From: Zoogloea sp. 1C4 | Lineage (GTDB): Bacteria > Pseudomonadota > Gammaproteobacteria > Burkholderiales > Rhodocyclaceae | NCBI RefSeq assembly: GCF_009469605.1 | Contig: NZ_SSXU01000005.1 | Coordinates: 79,857-143,856, forward strand | Direction: 5' to 3' | DNA length: 64,000 nt | Shown here: one piece after another, positions 8,307 through 17,724 of the stretch | Position numbering within the stretch: the stretch's first letter is position 1 | Layout: the number at the start of each line of letters is the position of its first letter | Translations under genes and position numbers: made by a program | The notes under the pieces: model-generated | Told to the model about the DNA's origin: nothing | What the model saw: the letters and a program-made list of their open reading frames with translations, nothing else | Databases searched by the model: none

Positions 8307-10793
8307 ATGAGCGACAAGCCGACCCGGGTTCTGATCGTCGAGGACGAGGCGATCATCGCCATGGACCTGGCCCAGCGCCTCGAGAGTTACGGATATGTGG
8401 TCACCGGCATTGCGGCGAGCAGTGACCAGGCCATCGAACTGTTCGATTCGACCGGCCCTGATCTGGTGATGATGGACATCGTCATCCGCGGTGGCATGGA
8501 TGGGGTGGAAACGGCCGCCCGCCTGCGCGAGCGACGGGATGTGCCGGTGATCTACCTCACCGCCTTCAGCGATGACGAGACCCTGCGCCGGGCCCGCGCC
8601 ACGGCGCCCCAGGGCTATCTGCTGAAGCCCTTCCGGCCCGACGACATCCGCGCTTCCATCGAGGTGGCCCTCGTCAAGCACGCCATGGACAGCCGCCTGC
8701 GCCAGAGCGAGGAGTGGTTTTCGCGCACCCTGTGCTCCATCGGCGAGGGCGTGGTGGCCACCGATACGGCCGGGCGGGTGCGCATGATCAACCCCATCGC
8801 CGAAGGGCTGATCGGCCTGAGCGACGCCGAGGCGGTCGGCCAGCCGATCGGCGCCATCCTCGATCTGCGCCACGAGCGGAGCGGCCTGCCGGTGCCCGAT
8901 CCGGTGGCCGGCGCCATGATGATGTCCGGGCTGCCGGCCCAGTGCCCGGCACTGCTCACCACCCGCAGCGGTGCGGTCACGCCGGTGGAATACGCCGCCG
9001 CACCGATCATCGCCGGCGACGGCGAGCTGATGGGCTGCGTGCTGGTGCTGCGCGACATCGCCCGCCGCCGTGAAATGGAGCGGGCCCTGGCCGAGAGCGA
9101 GCGGCGCTTCCACTCGGCCTTCGAATACGCGGCCATCGGCATGGCGCTGGTGGCGGCGGATGGCCGCTTCCTGCAGGCCAACGACGTGGCGGTGGCGATG
9201 CTGGGCGTGCATGGCGAGGTCATCGCCGGCCTGTCCTTCCTCCATCTGTGCCACGAGGGCGACCGCCCGATGCTCGACGAGTACCTCGCCCGGCTGATGG
9301 ACAACAGCCTGCCGAGCTTCCAGATCGAGCTGCGCCTGGTGACGCCGGACAGCCGGGTGGTGTGGGCGCTGCTGTCAGTCTCCGCGGTGCGCGACGACCG
9401 GGGCACGACGCGCTACTACATCGTCCAGCTGCAGGATGTCACCGCCCGCCGCTCGGCCGAGGAGCAGCTGGTCTTCGTGGCCTATTACGATGCCCTCACC
9501 GGGCTCTCCAACCGCACCCAGATCAACCGCCAGCTGGAGCAGTCCATCGCCTTCTGCCGGCGCCGGGGCGAGCAGCTGGCGGTGATGTTCATCGATCTGG
9601 ACAACTTCAAGCTGGTGAATGGTTCCCTCGGCCACAACGCCGGCGACGCGCTGCTGCGCGATGTGGCCCGGCGCCTGAAGGGGGCCGTACGCGAGACCGA
9701 CATCGTCGGCCGCCTGGGGGGCGACGAGTTCGTGGTGATCCTCCCTGGCGTCGAGGACGACAGCGCGGTGGCGGGGGTGTGCACCAAGCTGATCGCTGCG
9801 ATGGAGCTGCCCTGCACCTTTGAGGAGCACCTCATCCAGACCTCCTGCAGCATCGGCATCAGCCGTTTTCCCAACGACGCGGTGACCGGCGACCGGCTGA
9901 TCGTGGCCGCCGACGACGCCATGTACCGGGCCAAGGAGCTGGGCAAGAACGGCTTTGTGTTCTATTCGAGCGAGTGGGGCCGGCAGATCAACCAGCGCAT
10001 GGTGCTGGAGGCCGACCTGCGCCGGGCGCTGGCCGAATCCCAGTTCGAGCTGCACTACCAGCCCATCCACGACGCCGATGGCGGCGTGCATTCGCTGGAG
10101 GCGCTGCTGCGCTGGCAGCATCCGGAGCGCGGCCTGGTGGCGCCGGATGTCTTCATGCAGAGTGCCGAGCGCTCCGGGCTGATCGTGCCCATCGGTGCCT
10201 GGGTGCTGCGCACCGTGTGCAGCCAGCTCCGCGCCTGGCATGACGCCGGCGCGGTGGACGTGAAGGTGGCGGTGAATCTGTCGGCGCGCCAGTTCCGCGA
10301 TCCGGATCTGGTCGGGCTGGTGATGGGCACGCTGGCCGAGTTCGACCTCGACCCGTCGTGCCTGGCACTGGAGCTCACCGAGTCGAGCATCATGCAGCAG
10401 CCCGAGCGGGCCCGCGCGACCCTCGACGAGCTTCGCCGCAACGGCCTGCGCATCGCGGTGGACGACTTTGGCACCGGCTATTCCAGCCTCAGCTATCTCA
10501 AGCGTCTGCCGATCCACGCCCTCAAGATCGACCGCTCGTTCATGACCGACCTGCCGGACAACCGGGAGAGTGGCGCCATCGTCTCGGCCATCGTCACCAT
10601 GTCGAGGGCGCTGGGGCTCACGGTGGTGGGCGAGGGCGTCGAGAACAGTGCCCAGGCGCGCTTCCTCAACGATCTCGGCTGTGACCTGCTACAGGGCTTC
10701 CTGTTCGAGCAACCGGCGCCGGCGATGGTGATCGAGAGCCTGCTGGGGCTGGGTCGCCGTGCCGGGATGGGGTCGGCGGTTTCGGTCCAGTAG
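8307..10793 (+). CDS. Receiver-PAS-PAS-GGDEF-EAL c-di-GMP signalling protein
   Basis: 828 residues from the ATG at 8307, which has GGGAGAG upstream; in-frame starts further up lack a site. The receiver (about 1-120) has the acidic pair VEDEA and the phospho-acceptor in LVMMDIVIRGG. Two PAS domains follow (about 130-255 and 260-385). The GGDEF domain (about 395-555) has intact [11 protein letters not shown], so it could make c-di-GMP. The EAL domain (about 570-815) has [39 protein letters not shown] and KIDRSFM, the set expected of an active phosphodiesterase. Which activity dominates is not predictable. The kinase 15 bases downstream is the obvious candidate to phosphorylate the receiver. Confidence 0.92.
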   Translation: MSDKPTRVLIVEDEAIIAMDLAQRLESYGYVVTGIAASSDQAIELFDSTGPDLVMMDIVIRGGMDGVETAARLRERRDVPVIYLTAFSDDETLRRARATAPQGYLLKPFRPDDIRASIEVALVKHAMDSRLRQSEEWFSRTLCSIGEGVVATDTAGRVRMINPIAEGLIGLSDAEAVGQPIGAILDLRHERSGLPVPDPVAGAMMMSGLPAQCPALLTTRSGAVTPVEYAAAPIIAGDGELMGCVLVLRDIARRREMERALAESERRFHSAFEYAAIGMALVAADGRFLQANDVAVAMLGVHGEVIAGLSFLHLCHEGDRPMLDEYLARLMDNSLPSFQIELRLVTPDSRVVWALLSVSAVRDDRGTTRYYIVQLQDVTARRSAEEQLVFVAYYDALTGLSNRTQINRQLEQSIAFCRRRGEQLAVMFIDLDNFKLVNGSLGHNAGDALLRDVARRLKGAVRETDIVGRLGGDEFVVILPGVEDDSAVAGVCTKLIAAMELPCTFEEHLIQTSCSIGISRFPNDAVTGDRLIVAADDAMYRAKELGKNGFVFYSSEWGRQINQRMVLEADLRRALAESQFELHYQPIHDADGGVHSLEALLRWQHPERGLVAPDVFMQSAERSGLIVPIGAWVLRTVCSQLRAWHDAGAVDVKVAVNLSARQFRDPDLVGLVMGTLAEFDLDPSCLALELTESSIMQQPERARATLDELRRNGLRIAVDDFGTGYSSLSYLKRLPIHALKIDRSFMTDLPDNRESGAIVSAIVTMSRALGLTVVGEGVENSAQARFLNDLGCDLLQGFLFEQPAPAMVIESLLGLGRRAGMGSAVSVQ

Positions 10794-10808
10794 GCCGGAG
10801 AGGCGATC

Positions 10809-13025
10809 GTGCTGCGCGTATTCACGCTTCTGGCGATGCTGGCGGCGCTGGTCTTCGGGCCGGTGGCGGCCCGCACGGACGCCCCGGTCCTGCCGGTGGC
10901 CGAGCGCAAGACCGTGCTGGTCATCAATTCCTACCACTGGGGCTTTGCCTGGACGGACGCCCAGGTGAGCGGGATCCTGCAGGTGCTGCGCAGTGGCGAC
11001 GCGCCGCCGGAGGTCTTTGTCCATGACCTGGACGCCCTGCGTCAGCCCCGCCGCGACGATGATGCGGGCACTGTCGCGCATCTGCGCCAGCGGGTTGGCG
11101 AGCGGCGTGTCGACCTGGTGATCGTCACCGACGACCCGGCGCTGGACTTCGCGCTGCGTCACCGGGATGCGCTGTTTCCCAAGGCGTCGGTGGTGTTCTC
11201 GGACGTGCGTGATTTCGACCCCGCGCGGGTGCGGCCCGATGTGCCGATCACCGGCGTGCGGGAGAACGTGGACATCGTCGGCACCCTGGGCGCGGCCCGC
11301 AAGTTGCTGCCGGACGCCCGCCGGATGGTGGTGTTCGGCAATCTGGGCGGGTCGGCGACCGGCTTCGCCCACGCCCACGAGGCGCTGCTCAAGATGGGCA
11401 GCCCGCTGCCGGTGGAGCAGTATTTCGACCTGGGCCTGAGCGAGATCCTCACCATCGTGGCGCGGCTGTCGCCCAACGACATCATCCTGCCCCTGGCCAC
11501 TGCGGTGGATGACCAGGGGCGCCGGCTGGATTATTCCGAGGTGATCACCCGCATGGCCCAGGTGTCGCCGGCGCCGGTGTTCGACATCACCAGCCACCGG
11601 GTGCGGGACGGGATCACCATCGGCGGCAGCGTGGAAGACGGCGTCACCCAGGGGCGGGTCGCCGCCGGGATGGCCCGGCGCGTCCTCGCGGGCACCCCGG
11701 CCCGGTCGCTGCCGGTGGTCGATGCCGAGCCGGTGCTGCTCTTCAATCACACCGTGATGGAGCGCTTTGGCGTGCCTGAAAGCCGCTTGCCCGAGGGCGC
11801 CCAACTGATCGGCAAGCCCCCCGGGGTGGTCGAGCGCAGCGGCGGTGTCTTCTGGGCGATGCTGGCGGCGCTGGTCGCCCTGACGGTGGTGATTGTGGTG
11901 TTGATCGCCAACATCAAGCGCCTCAACCGGGCCGAGTCGGTGCTGGAGCAGAGCGAGGAACACCTGCGCCTGGCGGTCGAGGGGGCCACCGACGGCATCT
12001 GGGACTGGAACCTCAAGACCGGCGCGATCTACGTGAGCCCGCGTTATTTCACGATGCTCGGCTACGAGGTGGGCGAGCTCGAACTGGGCCCCGAAGCGCT
12101 GATGCGGCAGATTCACCCGGACGACCGGGAGGCCACCGAGGCGCGCTTCCGGGAGTTCATCGCCTCGCCCGATGCGGCCTTCCGGGCCGAGTTCCGGATG
12201 CGCGCCAAGAGCGGCGAGTGGCGCTGGATCCTGTCCCGTGGCGCGGTGGTCAAGCGCAAGTCGGACGGCCGGGCGCTGCGGGTTGCGGGGTCGCATGCCG
12301 ACATCACCGACGCCAAGATCGCCGAACAGCGGATCAGCGCGGCGCTCCACGAGAAGGAGGCGCTGCTGAAGGAGATCTACCACCGGGTGAAGAACAACCT
12401 CCAGGTGGTGGCGAGCCTGCTCACCATGCAGGGGCGCAGCGTGGACGACGCGGACGTGCGCGAGCTGTTCGAGGACAGCGCGGCGCGGGTGATGGCCATG
12501 TCCCAGGTGCACGAGCAGCTGTACCGCTCCCACGATCTGGCGAGCATCGACTTCAAGCGCTACCTGGGCCAGCTGGTGGAGCGGCTGGCGTCCCAGCACG
12601 GGCGGCAGGGGGTGCGCATCGAATCGGCACTGGATCAGGTGGTGCTCGGCATCGAGACGGCGATCCCCTGCGCGCTGATCGTGAACGAGCTGGTCTCCAA
12701 CGCCGTCAAGCACGCCTTCCCCCACGGCAGCGCGGGGCGCATCCAGGTGGGCCTGCAAGCCGACGGCGAGGACGGCGCCCGCCTGTGGGTGGAGGACGAC
12801 GGGGTGGGGCTTCAGCCGGGCTTCTCGCCGGCCACCAGCCGCAGCCTGGGCTGGCGCCTGGTGGTGGGGCTGGTGAATCAGATTGGCGGCAAGCTGGTCG
12901 TCGGGGCCGACACCAGTAGCCGCATCCATTCGGGCACGCGGATCGTGATCCGCTTCCAGCCGGACGCACCGGAGAGCCGGCGCTACGCCGACGCGCTGCC
13001 CCTGCGGGACGACGCGCCTGCCTGA
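10809..13025 (+). CDS. Sensor kinase with fused periplasmic ABC-substrate-binding domain (HisKA_2)
   Basis: 738 residues, GTG start preceded by GGAGAGG. A signal-like N-terminus (LLAMLAALVFGPVAA) leads to a periplasmic domain at about 35-340 resembling the ABC substrate-binding (ABC_sub_bind) fold (KTVLVINSYHWGFAWTD, VVFSDVRDFDP, ITGVRENVDI). A single membrane helix at about 345-375 (VFWAMLAALVALTVVIVVLI) follows, then a PAS domain (about 385-505) and a kinase of the HisKA_2 class. The phospho-acceptor histidine is in EIYHRVKNNLQVV, and the ATPase has NELVSNAVKHAF. It starts 15 bases behind the GGDEF-EAL gene and has no receiver of its own, so the two probably form a two-component pair turning a periplasmic ligand into c-di-GMP change. 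The ligand is unknown. Confidence 0.85.
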   Translation: MLRVFTLLAMLAALVFGPVAARTDAPVLPVAERKTVLVINSYHWGFAWTDAQVSGILQVLRSGDAPPEVFVHDLDALRQPRRDDDAGTVAHLRQRVGERRVDLVIVTDDPALDFALRHRDALFPKASVVFSDVRDFDPARVRPDVPITGVRENVDIVGTLGAARKLLPDARRMVVFGNLGGSATGFAHAHEALLKMGSPLPVEQYFDLGLSEILTIVARLSPNDIILPLATAVDDQGRRLDYSEVITRMAQVSPAPVFDITSHRVRDGITIGGSVEDGVTQGRVAAGMARRVLAGTPARSLPVVDAEPVLLFNHTVMERFGVPESRLPEGAQLIGKPPGVVERSGGVFWAMLAALVALTVVIVVLIANIKRLNRAESVLEQSEEHLRLAVEGATDGIWDWNLKTGAIYVSPRYFTMLGYEVGELELGPEALMRQIHPDDREATEARFREFIASPDAAFRAEFRMRAKSGEWRWILSRGAVVKRKSDGRALRVAGSHADITDAKIAEQRISAALHEKEALLKEIYHRVKNNLQVVASLLTMQGRSVDDADVRELFEDSAARVMAMSQVHEQLYRSHDLASIDFKRYLGQLVERLASQHGRQGVRIESALDQVVLGIETAIPCALIVNELVSNAVKHAFPHGSAGRIQVGLQADGEDGARLWVEDDGVGLQPGFSPATSRSLGWRLVVGLVNQIGGKLVVGADTSSRIHSGTRIVIRFQPDAPESRRYADALPLRDDAPA

Positions 13026-13035
13026 CGGGGCGGGT

Positions 13036-13707
13036 TCAGCGCGGCCCGGGGGTGCCCGGGCGCAGGTTCTGGTCGATGGCCCACACGGCGGCCTCGAGGC
13101 GTGAGCGGAACTTGAGCTTCTTCAGCAGATTCTTGATGTGCACCTTCACCGTGCCCTCGGCGATGTTGAGGTCGCGGGCAATCAGCTTGTTCGACAGCCC
13201 GCTCGCCAGGCAGCCGAGGATGTCGCGCTCCCGGTCGGTGAGCGGGGCGAGGCTGCGTTCGGCGGCCTGGGCCTCGTCGCGCAGGGAGCGGGCCAGGAGT
13301 CCGTTGAGGCTCTCGCTGATGACGATGCGCCCCGAGAGCGCCTCGACGATGCGCGCCAACAGTTCTTCCGGTTCCATGTCCTTCAGCAGGTAGCCGTCGG
13401 CGCCGGCGCGGATCGCCGCGACCAGATCGTCGGCGGCGTCCGACACGGTGAGGATCAGGATGCGTGCGGCGAGGTCGGCCTCGCGGAGCGCGCGCAGGGT
13501 CTCGATGCCGCTCATCCCGCGCATGTTGAGGTCGAGCAGGATCAGGTCGGGCTCGAGGGCGCGGGCCAGTTCGAGCCCTTCCTCGCCGCTGCTGGCTTCG
13601 CCGATGAGGTGGAGCTGGTCGGACAGGGCGATGAGCTGGGAGACGCCTTTGCGGAACAGCGGGTGGTCGTCGATGATGATGACGGAGGTGGTGGCGGGGG
13701 CGTTCAT
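13036..13707 (-). CDS. narL: NarL-family nitrate/nitrite response regulator
   Basis: 223 residues starting at MNAPATTSVIIIDDHPLFRKG; a longer reading in the same frame is antisense noise over narX. The receiver has D-D at IIIDDH, the phospho-acceptor in LILLDLNMRGMSG and lysine in LLKDMEPEEL. The C-terminal LuxR-type helix-turn-helix is LTDRERDILGCLASGLSNKLIARDLNIAEGTVK, split across about residues 155-190. Its start overlaps the narX stop by four bases (ATGA). NarL controls nitrate and nitrite respiration genes; none is in the window, so targets lie elsewhere. Confidence 0.9.
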   Translation of the reverse strand: MNAPATTSVIIIDDHPLFRKGVSQLIALSDQLHLIGEASSGEEGLELARALEPDLILLDLNMRGMSGIETLRALREADLAARILILTVSDAADDLVAAIRAGADGYLLKDMEPEELLARIVEALSGRIVISESLNGLLARSLRDEAQAAERSLAPLTDRERDILGCLASGLSNKLIARDLNIAEGTVKVHIKNLLKKLKFRSRLEAAVWAIDQNLRPGTPGPR

Positions 13708-15653
13708 GGCGCGCTTCCTTGGGCGGAGGTCGGAGAATCGGAGAGGGTGGCGTCGGCGGGGAAATCCAGCTCGACCCGTGTGCCGCCGCCTTCGCGGGGG
13801 CGCACGCTGATCTGGCCGGCGAGGCTCTGGGCGCGGTCGTGCATGATCACGATGCCGTAGCGATGGAGCGGGCGGTCGGCCTCGTCGAAGCCCACGCCGT
13901 CGTCGTCCACCGTCACCCGCAGGCGATCGGCGCCGTTCGGGGCGAGGGCGATCGCCACCCGGCCGGCCTGGGCGTGGCGTTCGATGTTGGTGAGGGCCTC
14001 GCGGATGATCTGCAGCACGTGGATCTCGCGGTTGGGGGCCAGCTCGACGCCGCCCAGGCGGTTGTCGAGGGTGATCTCCAGCCCCGTGCGGCGGCGGAAT
14101 TCCTGCACCGTGTCGTCGATGGCCGCGTTGAGGCCGCGGCCGTCGATGCGCAGGCGGAAGGTGGTGAGCAGCTCGCGCAGCTGGCGGTAGGCCTCGTTGA
14201 GCCCGTCGCGCAGCTCGCCGACGATCTCGGTGACGGGCTCGGGCGTGGGGCTCTTGCGCAGCAGGGTCTGCAGCCGGGTGACCTGGATCTTGAGATAGGA
14301 CAGCGACTGGGCGAGGGAGTCGTGCAGCTCCCGGGCGATCACCGAGCGTTCGTCGAGCAGCGCCAGGCGGTGGCGCTCCTCGTTGCGCTGGGTCGAGGCC
14401 AGCGCGGCGCCCACGTGGCGGCCGACGGTCTCGAGGAGCTCCAGCTGCCAGGGGGCGAGGGCCTGGCCCGGCGGCAGGGCAAGCAGCAGGGCGCCGTGGC
14501 TGCGGCTGCCGTCGAAGAGCGGGGCGGCAATCGTCTGGCCACCGGCGGGCTTGGGGTGGGCCACGATGGCACGGTCGCCGCTTTCGCAGCCGTGGCAGGT
14601 GGAGCGGCACAGGGCGTCGATGGCGATGCCGTCTGCGCCGGTGCGGCAGACGGTCTCCGGCGCGTCGGCCCGGCTCAGGCAGATTGCGCCGCTCGTCACC
14701 CCGACCACCTGTTCCATGTCGTCGAGCACCTGCTGGAGCGTCGCCCGGGTCACGGCGCGCTCGGAGAGGGCGCGGGTGGTCCGGTAGAGCAGGTCGAGGG
14801 ACTGGTTGCTGCGGGCGAGCTCCTCGGTCTTCTCCTGGACCCGGTTTTCCAGCTGGGCGTAGCTGCGGGAGAGATCCTCGACCATGAAGTTGAAGGCCTC
14901 GCCGAGCTGGCCGAGTTCGTCCGGCTCGCGGATTGGTACCCGCACGGCGAAATCACCGCGCCGCACCCGGTCGGCGGAGGCGAGCAGGTCGTGCAGCGGC
15001 AGCAACACCTTCTGTTTCAGCTGCAGCACCGCCGCCGCGCCGACGATCACCAGCAACACCAGCGAAATGCCCTGCACCAGCCGCAGGAGCTGCAGCTTGT
15101 CTTCCAGGCCCTGTTCGATCAGCACCACCAGCTGGTTGATGGCGGTGACGATCTCGGCCGTCTCGGCGGAAAGCCGTCCGCCGCCGGGCTGGCCGGCGGC
15201 CACTTCGGTGGCGGCCTTCTCCACAGCCGGGTGGAAGCGCCCGCGCCACACGCTGCCCACCGCGTCGTAGGCCTGGCGCAGGCTTCCATCGGCGCCCTGG
15301 GGGATGGTGCGCGTGAGGTCGGGGCTGGTGAAGCGCGTCTCGAACTCGGCGATGGCCTGCTCGATGCCGCGGGCGTCGCCCTGGGTGACGGCGGCGCCGA
15401 TGGCGTAGGACTGCATGCGCAGGGAGCCGGCGAGGTTGATCGCCCGGGCCTCGCCCGACGACAGCTCGGCCACGGTGATCGAGGCGAAGATCGACACCGC
15501 GGCGAGGCTGGCGATGGCGGCGATCCACGCACCCAGGCGCAGCACCACCGACGGGCGGCGGCGCCCGGACGGGGGCGGCGAGGCGGGGGATACGCCTTGG
15601 TTTGAGGGCTGGGCGGTCACGGGGCAGGCCTGGGTTGTTCGGCAGGTCGCCAT
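13704..15653 (-). CDS. narX: NarX nitrate/nitrite sensor kinase
   Basis: 649 residues. Membrane helix 1 (about 35-58) is followed by a periplasmic four-helix sensor resembling the NarX/PilJ type, including RAINLAGSLRMQSYAIG, which corresponds to the nitrate-contacting P-box. Membrane helix 2 (about 190-210), a HAMP linker, a coiled stretch (SYAQLENRVQEKTEEL) and a GAF-like domain with several cysteines (CRSTCHGCESGD) come next. The HisKA_3 histidine is in ARELHDSLAQSLSYL, and the ATPase has VTVDDDGVGF. Partner of the overlapping narL. The cysteine cluster in the GAF-like part is typical of NarX central modules. Confidence 0.9.
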   Translation of the reverse strand: MATCRTTQACPVTAQPSNQGVSPASPPPSGRRRPSVVLRLGAWIAAIASLAAVSIFASITVAELSSGEARAINLAGSLRMQSYAIGAAVTQGDARGIEQAIAEFETRFTSPDLTRTIPQGADGSLRQAYDAVGSVWRGRFHPAVEKAATEVAAGQPGGGRLSAETAEIVTAINQLVVLIEQGLEDKLQLLRLVQGISLVLLVIVGAAAVLQLKQKVLLPLHDLLASADRVRRGDFAVRVPIREPDELGQLGEAFNFMVEDLSRSYAQLENRVQEKTEELARSNQSLDLLYRTTRALSERAVTRATLQQVLDDMEQVVGVTSGAICLSRADAPETVCRTGADGIAIDALCRSTCHGCESGDRAIVAHPKPAGGQTIAAPLFDGSRSHGALLLALPPGQALAPWQLELLETVGRHVGAALASTQRNEERHRLALLDERSVIARELHDSLAQSLSYLKIQVTRLQTLLRKSPTPEPVTEIVGELRDGLNEAYRQLRELLTTFRLRIDGRGLNAAIDDTVQEFRRRTGLEITLDNRLGGVELAPNREIHVLQIIREALTNIERHAQAGRVAIALAPNGADRLRVTVDDDGVGFDEADRPLHRYGIVIMHDRAQSLAGQISVRPREGGGTRVELDFPADATLSDSPTSAQGSAP

Positions 15654-15871
15654 TCTCGCCCCGAGTCGCCTCCGGGGTCACGTCCGGTGGGTACGCGGGC
15701 CAGGAAAATGGGGTTAGACGAAAGGATAGGCAGCGGCTTTGTGCGACTCGGGTGGTGTCGCGGCGTTTTTAGTAAAAAGCGCTATAAAGCAATGGTATGG
15801 CGCCGGATTTGGGGTGGTGAAACGGATACCTCGTTGGAGGTATTTGCCTCATTTTTGAGCAGGTTTGGACT

Positions 15872-15885
15872 CTGATCTAAGTCAA
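15872..15885. promoter_or_regulatory. FNR/DNR-like box in narX-regulator intergenic region
   Basis: CTGAT-CTAA-GTCAA matches the FNR consensus TTGAT-N4-ATCAA at 8 of 10 positions. It lies 101 bases upstream of the Crp/Fnr-type gene and 219 bases upstream of narX, in the 332-base divergent spacer (15654-15985). This fits autoregulation or anaerobic control, but a near-match in one place is only suggestive. Confidence 0.4.
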
Positions 15886-15985
15886 CTTTCAGCCCGGTTT
15901 GGGCTCCTAGACTGCGTGCCATGTACTGGGGTCGAAGGCAGTTTTTCCCCGCATGACCCCACTTTGTAGCAGCGAGGTAAATGTG

Positions 15986-16774
15986 ATGCGCACGAGTCTT
16001 GATGATCTGTCTCTGGTGTTGGGCGAGCTTGCCCTGTTTCGTGATCTGCCCGATACCGTGATCGCCGAGGTAGCGCGCGCAGCTCATGTGGTGAGCCTGC
16101 CCAAGGGGGCGGCGATCTACGCCTCGGGCGAGCGTCCGAAGGCGCTCTTCCACGTGATGTCCGGGCACCTGAAGGTGGCGGTTTCGTCGCCGGAGGGCGG
16201 CGAGAAGGTCATCGAGATCCTGTCGCCCAACCAGCTGTTCGGCGTGGCCGAGCTGTTTGGCGATGCGCCTTACGTGTCGTCGGTGGAGACCGTGTCGCCG
16301 GTGGTGCTGGTGTCGGTCGGGCGCGACGGCATCTTCCGGGCCATGGACAGCGAGCCGCGCCTGATGCGCCAGATGCTCGCCGCGGTGGCCCAGCGTCAGT
16401 CGTCCATCGAGCGCGACATTGCCGCCGACTGCCTGCAGTCCGGCTCGGCCAAGGTGGTGGAATACCTGCGCCGGCTGGGCGCCGCGGCGGCGGCGAAGGC
16501 GGCGCGGATCGAACTGGAGCTGGCGATCCCCAAGAACGTGCTGGCGGCGCGCATGGGCTTCACGCCGGAAACCCTGTCGCGGATCTTCCGGGAGCTGTCG
16601 GATGCGGGCTTCATCCAGGTGCTCGGCAAGCACGTCACCCTGACCGAGAAATTCACCCGCCAGTACGCCTGTGGCACCGAGCGCGCGCTGGCCGAGCGGC
16701 GCCCGGCGAGCCGCAGCGGCGTGTGGTTCGACCGCCCCGCTGCCGTGACCACCGCCCACGCGGCCTGGAACTGA
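15986..16774 (+). CDS. Crp/Fnr-family transcriptional regulator
   Basis: 262 residues from the ATG at 15986, which has GAGGTAA five bases upstream; an ATG at 15953 in frame lacks a site. A cyclic-nucleotide-binding-like beta roll covers about 15-130 (LPKGAAIYASGERPKALFHVMSGHLKVAV). A long dimerisation helix (about 130-160) leads to a Crp-type helix-turn-helix with PKNVLAARMGFTPETLSRIFREL at about 185-207. No N-terminal FNR cysteine cluster is present, so it is not an iron-sulphur FNR; a DNR/NarR-like nitric-oxide or redox role is possible given the adjacent narXL. The last 35 residues are an unusual arginine-rich tail. Confidence 0.85.
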   Translation: MRTSLDDLSLVLGELALFRDLPDTVIAEVARAAHVVSLPKGAAIYASGERPKALFHVMSGHLKVAVSSPEGGEKVIEILSPNQLFGVAELFGDAPYVSSVETVSPVVLVSVGRDGIFRAMDSEPRLMRQMLAAVAQRQSSIERDIAADCLQSGSAKVVEYLRRLGAAAAAKAARIELELAIPKNVLAARMGFTPETLSRIFRELSDAGFIQVLGKHVTLTEKFTRQYACGTERALAERRPASRSGVWFDRPAAVTTAHAAWN

Positions 16775-16832
16775 TCGCGCCGCGCCGGTGGCGCGGTATG
16801 CTGACGCTCTTCCCAACAGTGAGGAGCGTTCG

Positions 16833-17708
16833 ATGGCAACGGTTCAGGATTCCGATTTCGACAGTCTCGTTCCCGGCCTGCCCCTGAGCCGGCGGACCTT
16901 CGTCGGCGGTTCGCTGGCGGCGGGTTTTGCGCTGGCCGTGCAGCCGGCCCTCGGGCATAGCGTGGTCGTCACCCCGGCCGACGGGCTGGTAGCGGGCGAG
17001 ATCACGCTGCCGGCGCCGGATGGCGTCGCCCTCAAGGCTTACCGTGCCCAGCCCGCGGGCAAGGGGCCTTTCCCCACCGTGCTGGTGGTGCAGGAAATCT
17101 TCGGCGTTCACGAATACATCCGCGATGTGTGCCGGCGTCTGGCTCGCCAGGGCTATCAGGCCATCGCGCCCAATCTTTACCAGCGCCAGGGCGACCCGGT
17201 GGGCATCGACAGCGTGGCGGACATCCTCGCGAAGGTGGTGAGCAAGGTTCCGGACGCCCAGGTGCTGGCCGACCTGGACGCCACCGCGGCGTGGGCTGCA
17301 GCCAATGGCGGCGATGCGGCGCGGCTGGGCATCACCGGCTTCTGCTGGGGCGGGCGCATCACCTGGCTGTACGCCGCCCACAACCCGAAGCTCAAGGCCG
17401 GCGTGGCCTGGTATGGCCGCCTGACCGGCGTGGCCAGCGCGATGACGCCCCAGCACCCGATCGACGTGGTGGACAAGATCAGCGCCCCGGTGCTGGGCCT
17501 TTACGGCGCCAAGGACCAGGGCATCCCGGTGTCCGACGTGGACGACATGAAGGCCGATCTGGCCAAGGCCGGCAAGCGGGCGGAGTTCGTGGTGTATCCG
17601 GATGCCGGCCACGCCTTTCATGCCGACTACCGCCCGAGCTACCGGGCGGCCGATGCGGCGGATGGCTGGGGCCGGCTGCTGGCGTGGTTCAAGGCCAGCG
17701 GGCTCTGA
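16833..17708 (+). CDS. Exported dienelactone hydrolase family protein
   Basis: 291 residues, start chosen at MATVQDSDF behind GAGGAGCG. A twin-arginine signal, LSRRTFVGGSLAAGFALAV, at about residues 20-38 suggests Tat export to the periplasm. The hydrolase domain carries the family's nucleophile motif GFCWGG (cysteine), an aspartate in GAKDQGIPVSDVDD and histidine in AGHAFH, the Cys-Asp-His triad of dienelactone hydrolases. The natural substrate is not certain, since many homologues are general carboxylesterases. It follows the Crp/Fnr gene by 58 bases. Confidence 0.85.
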   Translation: MATVQDSDFDSLVPGLPLSRRTFVGGSLAAGFALAVQPALGHSVVVTPADGLVAGEITLPAPDGVALKAYRAQPAGKGPFPTVLVVQEIFGVHEYIRDVCRRLARQGYQAIAPNLYQRQGDPVGIDSVADILAKVVSKVPDAQVLADLDATAAWAAANGGDAARLGITGFCWGGRITWLYAAHNPKLKAGVAWYGRLTGVASAMTPQHPIDVVDKISAPVLGLYGAKDQGIPVSDVDDMKADLAKAGKRAEFVVYPDAGHAFHADYRPSYRAADAADGWGRLLAWFKASGL

Positions 17709-17724
17709 TCCCCGTCAGGCTGGT

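Noticed and set aside
13708-14610. N-terminal extension of narL to 524 codons
   Set aside because: The extra part is Arg/Pro-rich antisense-type sequence overlapping narX in another frame; narL begins at 13707.
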